Below are positions 9,949-18,201 of a stretch of DNA of 41,353 bases, one piece after another; position 1 is the stretch's first letter, and each line of letters begins with the position of its first letter. The DNA is from Bacteroidota bacterium. GTDB lineage: Bacteria; Bacteroidota; Rhodothermia; Rhodothermales; JAHQVL01. Location of the stretch: assembly GCA_039111535.1 (NCBI GenBank), contig JBCCIM010000031.1:1-41353 (forward strand). Reading direction: 5' to 3'. Position numbers and translations under genes: made by a program. Under the pieces are notes generated by a model. It saw only the letters and a list, made by a program, of their open reading frames with translations. It had not been told where the DNA came from and searched no databases.

Positions 9949-12057
9949 CTATTTGGTTAGCAGGAGGTTGCGTGTGTCGACAAAATGTTCGCCGGCAACG
10001 CGCAAAAGGTAGCTCCCGGAAGCGAGGCCGGCAGCGTTAAAAGTGAAGCTGTGGGTAGCCTGGGCAGCAAGCGGTCCATCGTGGATCAAGGCAACCGTTC
10101 GACCCAATAGATCGTGTACGGTGACGCGAACGGACTGGTGCTGCTCAACCTGTAGCGTAAAGTTGGTTTGCGGGTTAAACGGGTTCGGATACGCTGGAGA
10201 AAGCGCGAAGCCATATTTTAACAACTCGCTTGATTCGGCTCCTTCATCTTCGTTCGACACCAGCGATGGCGGCGCTCCAAGGGGTTGGGAAGTAGCACTA
10301 AATTCGCTGGTATTGCCAAAGGGATCTGTTGCGGTAAGCACCAGCACATCACGTACATCCCATATTAAGCCGTCAGCCGACACCTCAAACCGCTCTGATC
10401 GACCAGGTACCACGTATGTGTGCGTCCCCAGGTATGTCTTGCCTTCGCCACTGCTCGCATCATCAGCAAGATACATGTCTACCGTCAGTGGGAAAGTAAC
10501 ATAGGCGTTGCTGGCATCAATGCTATATTCGACACCAAGCACATGCTGTGTCTCATCATAGCCAGCAACGAGAATGTCCGGATAATTCTGATTGAAATTG
10601 GGACCTTCATCAGCATCATCTAAATCATTCATCGTCACACCATCGACATTCAAATCGATACCGATGGCGCCATTGTTATACATGCGATTTCCGCGCAAAG
10701 ACGTATTCCGTGTCCCCGGAGCCGATTCAATGGCAATACCACTGCCCCCGTTAAACGCAATAGTATTGGTAAATTGCTGCGTCGTAGATATGGTATCAAC
10801 TGCGCTATATCCAATCGTAGTATCGAATACAGTTTCTTCAAGCAAAACACCATGCCCATCATTGCCGAGATTGGCGCCGTTCCGATTCGTGCCTATATAG
10901 TTACCTTGCACAACACTTAGCGCCGTATTGTGCAGCACAATACCATTACCTCGAATATTGCCTACCACATTCCCTTGATTGGCTGCCTTACCGCCCACTA
11001 CTACGTCTTCTGCGTTTGTTATTTCAATACCAATGTTAACATTGGCCGGCAAAGGAACACCAAGATCATCGCCGGCAGCGTTGGTGCCTATGTAATTTCG
11101 CTGGACAGTTATACCTTCACAATTGGATATCCGTAGAAATGTACGTTGAAACCCAATGGTATTATCAACAATAGTGTAATGGTCTCCATATATGGATATC
11201 CCCAAATCATCACTAGTCCCCAACTTTGCGCCACTGGCATTGGTGCCGATATAGTTATTGCTGACAATCCCTCCCTCACCAGCCAAAGAAAGTGTTCTAA
11301 GCACACTTCCTCCAATTACATTACCCTGCTCAGGCTGCGGACCGCCAATGATGGTGTTTTTGCCTGAATCAATTATCCCAGAGGCATTGGTTATGGGATT
11401 ACCATCCATATCAACACCAATCCGATTTGCCTGTATAACCGTGTTACTTGCGTCTGGAGAAACAGATACTTGTGTGCTGTTGTCAGCGATTACGTTGTTC
11501 CGCAAGATATTACCTGACCCATCCAATACCCTTAGACCAATAGCATTCAGAAACTCACCTGCAGGGACTATGCCGATGATGTTTTGCTCGATCAAATTGG
11601 CATCGCTATGAATGACAATTGCAGTTGATACCCTGCCTATGATAAAACCCTTGATGACACTGCCCGCTGACCCGAGCACTAATTCAAAACCATTCCAGTT
11701 TGTATCCTCCACTTCGATTCGTATGCCGGCACCCGGCCCGCTTAATCCATCAAGTATCACGCGGTCCTTAATTTCGGGTAGCGCAAGATTTGTAGTTCGA
11801 CCAACACGGATCACAACAGGCGCCGTCAAGCTAGTAGAAAAGTGGATTTCATCCGGGCCGGCAAACGCATTGCCCGTAGCATTGGCTTCTTCTATAGCTG
11901 CGCGCAGCGTGCAGGATTCAAGCATGGTGAGGCACTGCCCATCACCGGGATTTGCATCAGTGTGGTCGAGTACAGAATTGACGGTAAAAATTTTTTGGCC
12001 GTTAGCCGGCAGCAGGCTAACCAAAAGCCAGCCGCATAGTGCAAGAAGTGTTCTCAT
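9949..12057 (-). CDS. Secreted right-handed beta-helix protein with CSLREA-type N-terminus and T9SS tail
   Basis: This 702-residue protein has a signal peptide (cleavage after PANG, about residue 20). A CSLREA-type N-terminal segment follows, with ESCTLRAAIEEANATG and a second Cys shortly before. The body (about 90-480) is a right-handed parallel beta-helix built on repeats such as NYIGTNASGAKLGTSDDLGI, with GNVIG and IGG turns. After a conserved region around PFGNTSEFSA (about 580) comes a T9SS tail with YPNPFNPQTNF (about 620-702). Beta-helices of this kind occur in surface adhesins and polysaccharide-active proteins, but I see no pectate-lyase-type catalytic site. The gene is divergent from the ECF sigma gene at 12336, so a shared regulatory region is possible. 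Two paralogues follow at 15860 and 18202. Confidence 0.9.
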   Translation of the reverse strand: MRTLLALCGWLLVSLLPANGQKIFTVNSVLDHTDANPGDGQCLTMLESCTLRAAIEEANATGNAFAGPDEIHFSTSLTAPVVIRVGRTTNLALPEIKDRVILDGLSGPGAGIRIEVEDTNWNGFELVLGSAGSVIKGFIIGRVSTAIVIHSDANLIEQNIIGIVPAGEFLNAIGLRVLDGSGNILRNNVIADNSTQVSVSPDASNTVIQANRIGVDMDGNPITNASGIIDSGKNTIIGGPQPEQGNVIGGSVLRTLSLAGEGGIVSNNYIGTNASGAKLGTSDDLGISIYGDHYTIVDNTIGFQRTFLRISNCEGITVQRNYIGTNAAGDDLGVPLPANVNIGIEITNAEDVVVGGKAANQGNVVGNIRGNGIVLHNTALSVVQGNYIGTNRNGANLGNDGHGVLLEETVFDTTIGYSAVDTISTTQQFTNTIAFNGGSGIAIESAPGTRNTSLRGNRMYNNGAIGIDLNVDGVTMNDLDDADEGPNFNQNYPDILVAGYDETQHVLGVEYSIDASNAYVTFPLTVDMYLADDASSGEGKTYLGTHTYVVPGRSERFEVSADGLIWDVRDVLVLTATDPFGNTSEFSATSQPLGAPPSLVSNEDEGAESSELLKYGFALSPAYPNPFNPQTNFTLQVEQHQSVRVTVHDLLGRTVALIHDGPLAAQATHSFTFNAAGLASGSYLLRVAGEHFVDTRNLLLTK

Positions 12058-12164
12058 TGTATTTCTTCGATTGATGGAAACTGATCATGGTGGGCGTTTG
12101 CTTACAGATTTCTGCCCATCTGATCACTCTAGCGTCGCCAATCTCGAAATGTGGACACGGGGGG

Positions 12165-12229
12165 TAGGTTGAAGGTTGAAGGTTGAAGGAATGTAAATTT
12201 CGACATTCGTTATTCCTTGCTCGATATTC
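12165..12229. repeat. Dispersed intergenic repeat, copy A
   Basis: Three tandem GGTTGAA units run into TTCGACATTCG and CGATATTC. About 65 bases closely match the copy at 21468-21540, differing by a few substitutions. This copy lies between the divergent beta-helix and sigma genes, upstream of sigma. No transposase or coding potential was found. Confidence 0.85.
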
Positions 12230-12335
12230 CCAAGAAGGCTGCCCCTGGTATTCAACCCTCGGCAAGATCTTTGTCGAATAATTCCTTTAATTAAGGAAGA
12301 GACCCATCCCCGCATTCACTCACTGGGTATCAGTC

Positions 12336-12926
12336 ATGCAAGAAACAGGCACAGTCACGGTATGGCTTCGCCGGCTCAGCGATGGCGACGCGTCAGCCCT
12401 CGATGAATTGGTCCCGCTCATCTACGACGAACTGCATCGGGTAGCCCAGCACCGCATCAACCGCGAACGCAAAGGACACACATTCGGTGCAACAGCGTTG
12501 GTGAACGAGGTTTATTTGCGGCTGGTGAACGGCAAACAACTTGACATGGCAGACCGCAATGACTTCATGGCCGTTGCGAGCCAAACCATGCGTAATATCC
12601 TTGTGGATTATGCGCGCAAAAAGAACCGTGTTAAGCGAGGCGGTGGCCAGGCCAGCGTACCGCTGGAAAAAGTAGAAGCTTTCCTCACGCAGGAGGAATC
12701 AGAAGAAGTATTGCTACTAGACGCGGTACTGACGCGGCTCATGGACATCAACGAACGGGCCGGCCAGGTGGTACAACACAGGTTCTTTGGTGGCCTTACG
12801 CTCGACGAAACGGCTGAAGTATTGGGGCTTTCCAAGCGATCAGTCCAGCGATCCTGGGTTGTAGCTAAGGCCTGGTTGCGCAAAGAAATGGCCGGCGAAA
12901 GCGACCGCTTGATAGAGCCAGAGTAA
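12336..12926 (+). CDS. ECF-type RNA polymerase sigma factor, ECF43-like
   Basis: A 196-residue sigma-70 family protein of the kind often annotated as ECF-type sigma factor in kinase-linked loci. Region 2 spans about 20-95 (GATALVNEVYLRL, then FMAVASQTMRNILVDYAR). Region 4 has a helix-turn-helix at about 152-182 (LTLDETAEVLGLSKRSVQRS). Where typical ECF sigmas carry acidic residues (DAED-like) in region 2.2, this protein has HTFGAT with T49 and T53. In the Vibrio EcfP/PknT pair, such a sigma is activated by phosphorylation of a region 2.2 threonine. A TPR-bearing Ser/Thr kinase follows at 13132, so phosphorylation control is likely but inferred. No anti-sigma factor gene is adjacent. The start is supported by alignment with the second sigma (MQEPGTIT); no strong Shine-Dalgarno is visible. 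Confidence 0.92.
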   Translation: MQETGTVTVWLRRLSDGDASALDELVPLIYDELHRVAQHRINRERKGHTFGATALVNEVYLRLVNGKQLDMADRNDFMAVASQTMRNILVDYARKKNRVKRGGGQASVPLEKVEAFLTQEESEEVLLLDAVLTRLMDINERAGQVVQHRFFGGLTLDETAEVLGLSKRSVQRSWVVAKAWLRKEMAGESDRLIEPE

Positions 12927-12931
12927 CAATC

Positions 12932-12951
12932 GAAAACACAGATGTGTTTTC
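12932..12951. other. Small perfect hairpin after the sigma gene
   Basis: GAAAACAC pairs with GTGTTTTC around a 4-base loop, six bases past the sigma stop. A degenerate piece of the GGTTGAA repeat follows (12953-12989). There is no T-run after the stem, so it is not a standard terminator. It could limit readthrough into the kinase at 13132. Confidence 0.4.
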
Positions 12952-13131
12952 AGTTGAAAGTTGCAGGTTTAAGGTTGAAGGTTTTGGAGCCATGTCACTA
13001 GAATTTACTTGTCGTAGCTTACGAACAACCCTGACTAAGAACTTGTCAACGTAAGCTTGCTTACTGGTGTCCACTCTTGCGCCAGAGCGACGCTAAGTAA
13101 AGCACACCCACAGTATTTTTGGAGCTAACCC

Positions 13132-15798
13132 ATGGACGCTAACCGCTGGCAACAACTCGAAAACCTTTTTATTTCAGCACTCACACTGGAAGGCAAGGAA
13201 CAAGCAGAATTCCTCGACAAGGCCTGCGGTGATGATGCTGCCCTGCGACACGAACTCGAATCGATGTTGCATGTCGACCAGGACAGCGTTGCTTTTGCCC
13301 TGGAAAACAAGTTGTTAAACGAAGAAGCGCCGGCGCAGTCACGGGCTGCAGACCTGATCGGCTCTCGTATTGGGCCTTACCGTCTCGAGGAATTGCTCGG
13401 AGAAGGGGGCATGGGTGAAGTATACCTGGCACAACGCAACGATGGGCAGTACGACCAAAAAGTAGCGCTCAAATTAGTGCGACCAGGTTACCGAAGTGCG
13501 GACCTATTCCGCAGGTTTCGCATGGAGCGCCAGGTACTGGCGCGTTTATCGCATCCCAATATCACCCAATTGCTGGATGGTGGCATCGATAACGATGGCC
13601 GGCCTTATCTGGTGATGCAATATGTGGAAGGGCTCCCCATCACCAAGTTTTGTGATAAACACGCGCTCTCCATCGAGGAACGTCTGGGTTTATTCCGCAC
13701 CGTCTGTGCGGCAGTGCAGCATGCACACATCAATCTGGTTGTACATCGCGACATCAAGCCCTCCAATATTCTCGTCACCGAGGGCGGCGTCGTAAAACTA
13801 CTCGATTTTGGTATTGCAAAGCTGCTTGCGCCAGATTTGCAAACGTCTGTTGCGCTCACGCAAAGCAGGGTTCGCCTGATGACACCGGAATATGCTGCAC
13901 CCGAGCAAGTCCAGGGTGCAAACATCACGACGGCCACCGATGTCTATGCATTGGGTGTACTACTATATGAAATGTTGACAGGCCGGCGACCTTACCAGTT
14001 AGACAAAAAAATCCTATCGGAAGTCGAGCGCATCATATGCGAAGAAACACCTCTCCGGCCAAGTACATCGCTTACCGAAGCAACCCACACCAAGGCTTCC
14101 ATCGAAGCAATTAGTAGCGCACGCCGGACAGGTGCTGCGCGGCTCCGCAGAACCCTCCAGGGTGATCTGGACAATATCGTACTCATGGCCCTCCGCAAAG
14201 AACCAACACGGCGGTATGCTTCAGCAGAACAGTTTGCACAAGATATCCAACGCTACCTGGAAGGCCTTCCTGTCTCCGCACAAAAAGATCGCTTAAGCTA
14301 CCGGTTCAAAAAGTTTGTTTTTCGTCATCAAACTGTCGTAGCAGTAGCCAGCGCAGCATTTCTGTTGGCCATCGGTTTTGGCATCGCGATGTCAATCCAG
14401 GCGCGAAACTTGGCCATTCAACGGGACCTTGCGCAATCTGAAGCAACCAAAGCACAGCAGGTCTCGGCCTTCCTCGAAAACATGTTTGAAGCTTCCGATC
14501 CACTCGCCGTAAATACCGAGCGACGCGACACCTTGCGGGTTCGTGCACTACTTGATATCGGCGTCAAGAACTTGCACGAAGAGCTCGCGGATCAACCCCA
14601 GGTCAAAGCTTCGCTCCTTCATGTGCTGGGCAATGTCTACAACGGCCTTGGTGATCCAGTTGCAGCCCTGCCTTTGCTAGATGAGGCCCTGTCAATACGA
14701 ACAACGTTGTATTCTGGTGATCATGCAGAAATTGCAGAAAGCATGGCTGGGAAATCTAACATCCTACGCCAACAGGGAAAGTTCAACGAAGCGGAGCCGC
14801 TAATCCTGGATGCGCTGGCAATGAACACCCGGCTCGCGGGTGCAGAGCATATTTCAATTGCAGACGACTTACAAGATTTAGGGGTACTCCGACAGCGCCA
14901 GGGCCGTTATGTTGAGGCCGATTCATTATTCCGCGCCTCGTACCAGCTTCGGAGTACGTTGCTAGGACCAGCACACTGGGATGTTGCATCTGACCTGAAC
15001 AACATCGCAACCGTGCAATACCTGAGCGCTAACTTCGAAACTGCCGACTCACTTTTTCGGGAGGTGATTGCGATCAGGAGCCAGCTGCGAGACTTCACCC
15101 ACCCTGACATTGTGTCCGCGCAAGGCAATCTGGCGACTACCCTGAGACGACAAGGAAAGCTCGATGAAGCCATTGCTTTGAGTCAATCCGTACTCGAAAA
15201 CCTGAGAAACCGCCTTGGACCGGTCCATCCCATGATTGCCGGAAGCCTCAACAATCTTGGGCAATTGTTCAAGACACAGCAAAAGTATGCAGAGGCTGAA
15301 ACCCATTACAAAGCAAGCCTTGCGATGTACCAACAAGTGCATGGCAGTTCGCACCCCAACATCGCGCTGATCCTGCATAATCTGGGCGCACTCTACAAGG
15401 CCATGCGTGCGTATGATGAGGGCTTTGCCCATTACGAGCAAGCACTGCAAATGCGCAGGGCCTTATTTGGCAATACACATCCTGCTGTTGCCGCTACACT
15501 CAATAATCTGGGTATCCTGCTGAAATCTAAAAGGGACTACGCCGGTGCTGAACCCTACCTACGCGAAGCGCTGGCTGTAAACAGAAAATTGCTCGGCGCC
15601 GATCATCCCCGTATTGGGATCACAATGGATAGCCTTGGCGACTTACTCATCAAAACAGGTAAGTATGCGGAAGCAGACTCAATGCTGCACGGCGCAAAAA
15701 AAATACTCCTCGCACAGTTTGGTCCAGACAACAGGATTGTCAAGAACAATCAGAAATCGCTGGAATTGCTGGCGGAGAAACAGCAAAACAACCAGTAG
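13132..15798 (+). CDS. Membrane Ser/Thr protein kinase with C-terminal TPR region (cassette 1)
   Basis: An 888-residue protein. Residues 1-75 form a helical N-terminal segment shared with the kinase at 21692. The Hanks-type kinase domain (about 80-380) has a glycine loop GEGGMGEVYLA, VALK lysine K114, HRD aspartate D207 in HRDIKPSN, DFG aspartate D225 and the APE motif at 256-258, so it looks catalytically complete. One membrane segment (about 401-421) follows. The rest holds kinesin-light-chain-like TPR repeats (HPxIAxxLNNLG...YAEAE...A). With one membrane span the TPR region should be extracytoplasmic and the kinase cytoplasmic. GGAG eight bases upstream supports the start. It lies 205 bases after the ECF sigma gene, which is its likely substrate by analogy with EcfP/PknT. 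The ligand of the TPR region is unknown. Confidence 0.93.
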   Translation: MDANRWQQLENLFISALTLEGKEQAEFLDKACGDDAALRHELESMLHVDQDSVAFALENKLLNEEAPAQSRAADLIGSRIGPYRLEELLGEGGMGEVYLAQRNDGQYDQKVALKLVRPGYRSADLFRRFRMERQVLARLSHPNITQLLDGGIDNDGRPYLVMQYVEGLPITKFCDKHALSIEERLGLFRTVCAAVQHAHINLVVHRDIKPSNILVTEGGVVKLLDFGIAKLLAPDLQTSVALTQSRVRLMTPEYAAPEQVQGANITTATDVYALGVLLYEMLTGRRPYQLDKKILSEVERIICEETPLRPSTSLTEATHTKASIEAISSARRTGAARLRRTLQGDLDNIVLMALRKEPTRRYASAEQFAQDIQRYLEGLPVSAQKDRLSYRFKKFVFRHQTVVAVASAAFLLAIGFGIAMSIQARNLAIQRDLAQSEATKAQQVSAFLENMFEASDPLAVNTERRDTLRVRALLDIGVKNLHEELADQPQVKASLLHVLGNVYNGLGDPVAALPLLDEALSIRTTLYSGDHAEIAESMAGKSNILRQQGKFNEAEPLILDALAMNTRLAGAEHISIADDLQDLGVLRQRQGRYVEADSLFRASYQLRSTLLGPAHWDVASDLNNIATVQYLSANFETADSLFREVIAIRSQLRDFTHPDIVSAQGNLATTLRRQGKLDEAIALSQSVLENLRNRLGPVHPMIAGSLNNLGQLFKTQQKYAEAETHYKASLAMYQQVHGSSHPNIALILHNLGALYKAMRAYDEGFAHYEQALQMRRALFGNTHPAVAATLNNLGILLKSKRDYAGAEPYLREALAVNRKLLGADHPRIGITMDSLGDLLIKTGKYAEADSMLHGAKKILLAQFGPDNRIVKNNQKSLELLAEKQQNNQ

Positions 15799-15806
15799 AC
15801 TAAACA

Positions 15807-15844
15807 AAAAAGCTACACAAAATAGCTGGCACAGATTGCTTTTT
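15807..15844. terminator. Weak possible bidirectional terminator between convergent genes
   Basis: AAAAAGC and GCTTTTT (7 bp) flank a 24-base loop that itself contains AGCT repeats. It fills the 61-base gap between the convergent kinase (ends 15798) and beta-helix gene (ends 15860). The stem is short and the loop long, so the call is tentative. Confidence 0.3.
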
Positions 15845-15859
15845 GAGATACAAACCGTA

Positions 15860-18130
15860 CTACTTCACCAGCTGCAATTGCCGGGTCTCAACAAAGCGAT
15901 CTCCCTGTACCCGGAGCAGGTAACTGCCTGAGGCGAGGCCGGCAGCGTTAAAGGTGAAAGTATGCACCCTTGCGCCTTCCAACATGCCGTCGTGTAAGGT
16001 GGCAACCCGCCGGCCCAGCATATCGTGGACAGCAATCTGCACAGGACCATCCTCGCGCAAAAGCAATTCGAAACTGGTGCTCGGGTTAAACGGGTTGGGA
16101 AAAGCCGGCTTTAACTCATGGGTATCCATCTGCTCAGTTAGTACCAGCGATGGCTCCAGGGCAGCCAGATTGGAAACGCCAACGGCCCCGCCAAATTCAC
16201 TTGTATTGCCCAGAGAGTCCGTTGCTGTTGCGGTAAACATGACGTCTTCCAAATGAACGCCCAATCCCGTGGTGTCCACAGTAAGCACAGCCAGATCCTG
16301 GGGATTGATATATGATGTACTGGCTATGTGTTGTACACCTTGACTGGCGAATGCAGACTGATCTTCTATATAAAAATCCAGCGTGAGCGGATACGCAGCG
16401 TACATGGTGTCAGCCGTGTGGATAAAAGTAAATTCGAGTTGGCCCGTTGCACTGTTGAACAAGACTTCTCCGATATCAGGAGAATTGAGGAGCGTATTTG
16501 CGCCAGTATCATCGTCAAACTCGTCATTGGGGGTATTGCCATCTAACTTAAGGTCAATGCCAATGCCATCATTTTCGCCTGTTGCATTGCCTCGAATGGT
16601 ATGCGGGTGACTACCCAATCCAATTACGCCAACGGCCGGCCCTTTGTTGAAGAAGATATAATTGGCTTTGCCCATTTTTGTGTGGTCAACAACCTCCCCC
16701 AAACCATATCCGATAACACTGTCGCCAAAACCACCATCCATTAAGATCCCGCCCAACGCGTTACCCAGCGCCTGATGTTCTGAGTTCGTGCCAATGTAAT
16801 TACCTTCGACACGGAAGTTCGTGTTACTTCCGGAGACATGAATTCCGTATGTACCATTGCTGCCAATCGTATTGACTGCGCCATAAAAATCACCGCCGAT
16901 TAAACTATCATCGATGTCATACATTCGAAGACCAGCTTTAAAATTGCCAATGGGTGTCCCTGATTTGCTCACGCCAATGTAGTTGCCACGAATGAGCAGC
17001 GCCCGGCTCCAACCTATGTTGATGCCTTCCTCATTAAATCCAATGACATTTCCGGCTACCGGACTACCGATCACGTAGCGGTCCGCGTTCACCTTAATTC
17101 CTATGCCAGCGTTTCCAATATTTGCACCTGATGCGTTCGTACCGATATAATTATTTTCTACCCGTCCTGCTACCCCCGCAAGCAAAATACCTGTGTCATT
17201 GTTACCAATCACATTACCGTCAGTGTTGAATACCCCTCCTATTTCATTCGCGCTCCCGTAATCAGCTATGCCTATGATACCACTCCCCAGATCATCTCCT
17301 TCTTCGTTCACGCCGACATAATTTGCAGTAATCCGGTTGAGTTCTCCATCAACTGTAATACCTGTTACCTGATTAAAGCCCACAGTATTTCCTGAGACGA
17401 TATTTGACCTTCCATAAACATCAATGCCCCCATTGTTACCCAAAAAATCGCCTTCAGCATTGGTACCTACATAGTTATTTTCAACCTGGGTAAACAGTGC
17501 ATAAATAGACAAATAAACCCCAACTTCGTTGAACCCTATCACATTGGGATCATCTGACGAACCGATTTCTACGGAAAAACTGGACCGTTCAAGCTCTATG
17601 CCGGCAAACCCATTTCCTCTGTCATTCCCGTCCTGATCAGTACCCAGATAGTTGCCTATGATAACCTGGTCTGAGCCCCCCTCTACCAGAATAGCGCTCT
17701 CTGAAAAATTTCCGATCGTTAATCCTTTTATAACGCTTTTCCTTGATCCCGTTGCCAATACAATACCGTCGTCCTGGGCGGCTAATGTACCATCGATATA
17801 AACGCCCCCTTCTGCGGTTGTGCCATCGATAATGACATGATCGTCGATATCAGGCAGCACAAGCGCCGGCCCAGATAAATTTATGCGGTTTGCAAAGGGT
17901 CCAGGTGAAAAATGAATTTCGTCAGGCTGCGAATTGCTCACATTAACCGTCGCATTTGATTCCTCGATGGCCGCCCGGAACGTGCAGACACCAATCCAGG
18001 TGGCACAAATCCCATCACCCGGATTGATATCAGGGCCATGACCTGAGGTAGTAACCACAAATATGTTTTGTGCATGCGCGGAGATCGTACAAAAAAAGCA
18101 GAGCAAGAGGTATAGGGAATAGCGTTTCAT
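15860..18130 (-). CDS. Secreted right-handed beta-helix protein with CSLREA-type N-terminus and T9SS tail (second copy)
   Basis: This 756-residue protein has a signal peptide (cleavage after SAHA, about residue 20). The CSLREA-type segment reads VCTFRAAIEESNA. The beta-helix (about 100-500) is built from a super-repeat of about 56-57 residues that alternates an NYIGTNASGANIGN element with a GNVIGFN element. A conserved DSLGNTSEFGG region precedes the T9SS tail with FPNPFNPSTSFEL (about 668-756). It is most similar to the beta-helix genes at 9949 and 18202, especially in the signal peptide, CSLREA segment and tail (AAGLASGSYLLRV is shared with the 9949 gene). It lies 71 bases downstream of the 18202 gene on the same strand and converges with the kinase at 13132. 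A structural or adhesive surface role is inferred; no enzyme active site was recognised. Confidence 0.9.
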   Translation of the reverse strand: MKRYSLYLLLCFFCTISAHAQNIFVVTTSGHGPDINPGDGICATWIGVCTFRAAIEESNATVNVSNSQPDEIHFSPGPFANRINLSGPALVLPDIDDHVIIDGTTAEGGVYIDGTLAAQDDGIVLATGSRKSVIKGLTIGNFSESAILVEGGSDQVIIGNYLGTDQDGNDRGNGFAGIELERSSFSVEIGSSDDPNVIGFNEVGVYLSIYALFTQVENNYVGTNAEGDFLGNNGGIDVYGRSNIVSGNTVGFNQVTGITVDGELNRITANYVGVNEEGDDLGSGIIGIADYGSANEIGGVFNTDGNVIGNNDTGILLAGVAGRVENNYIGTNASGANIGNAGIGIKVNADRYVIGSPVAGNVIGFNEEGINIGWSRALLIRGNYIGVSKSGTPIGNFKAGLRMYDIDDSLIGGDFYGAVNTIGSNGTYGIHVSGSNTNFRVEGNYIGTNSEHQALGNALGGILMDGGFGDSVIGYGLGEVVDHTKMGKANYIFFNKGPAVGVIGLGSHPHTIRGNATGENDGIGIDLKLDGNTPNDEFDDDTGANTLLNSPDIGEVLFNSATGQLEFTFIHTADTMYAAYPLTLDFYIEDQSAFASQGVQHIASTSYINPQDLAVLTVDTTGLGVHLEDVMFTATATDSLGNTSEFGGAVGVSNLAALEPSLVLTEQMDTHELKPAFPNPFNPSTSFELLLREDGPVQIAVHDMLGRRVATLHDGMLEGARVHTFTFNAAGLASGSYLLRVQGDRFVETRQLQLVK

Positions 18131-18152
18131 CGTGTGATTGCCTCAAAGGATA

Positions 18153-18178
18153 AGCCGGCCCACGCGTAAGGGCCGGCT
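18153..18178 (-). terminator. GC-rich hairpin between the two tandem beta-helix genes
   Basis: A perfect 9-base-pair stem AGCCGGCCC/GGGCCGGCT encloses an 8-base loop, 24 bases past the stop of the gene ending at 18202 and just upstream of the start at 18130. It contains two GCCGGC palindromes. There is no long T-run, so it may be a partial terminator or a leader hairpin of the downstream gene. Confidence 0.5.
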
Positions 18179-18201
18179 ATTGAATTGATATGGGGAAATG
18201 A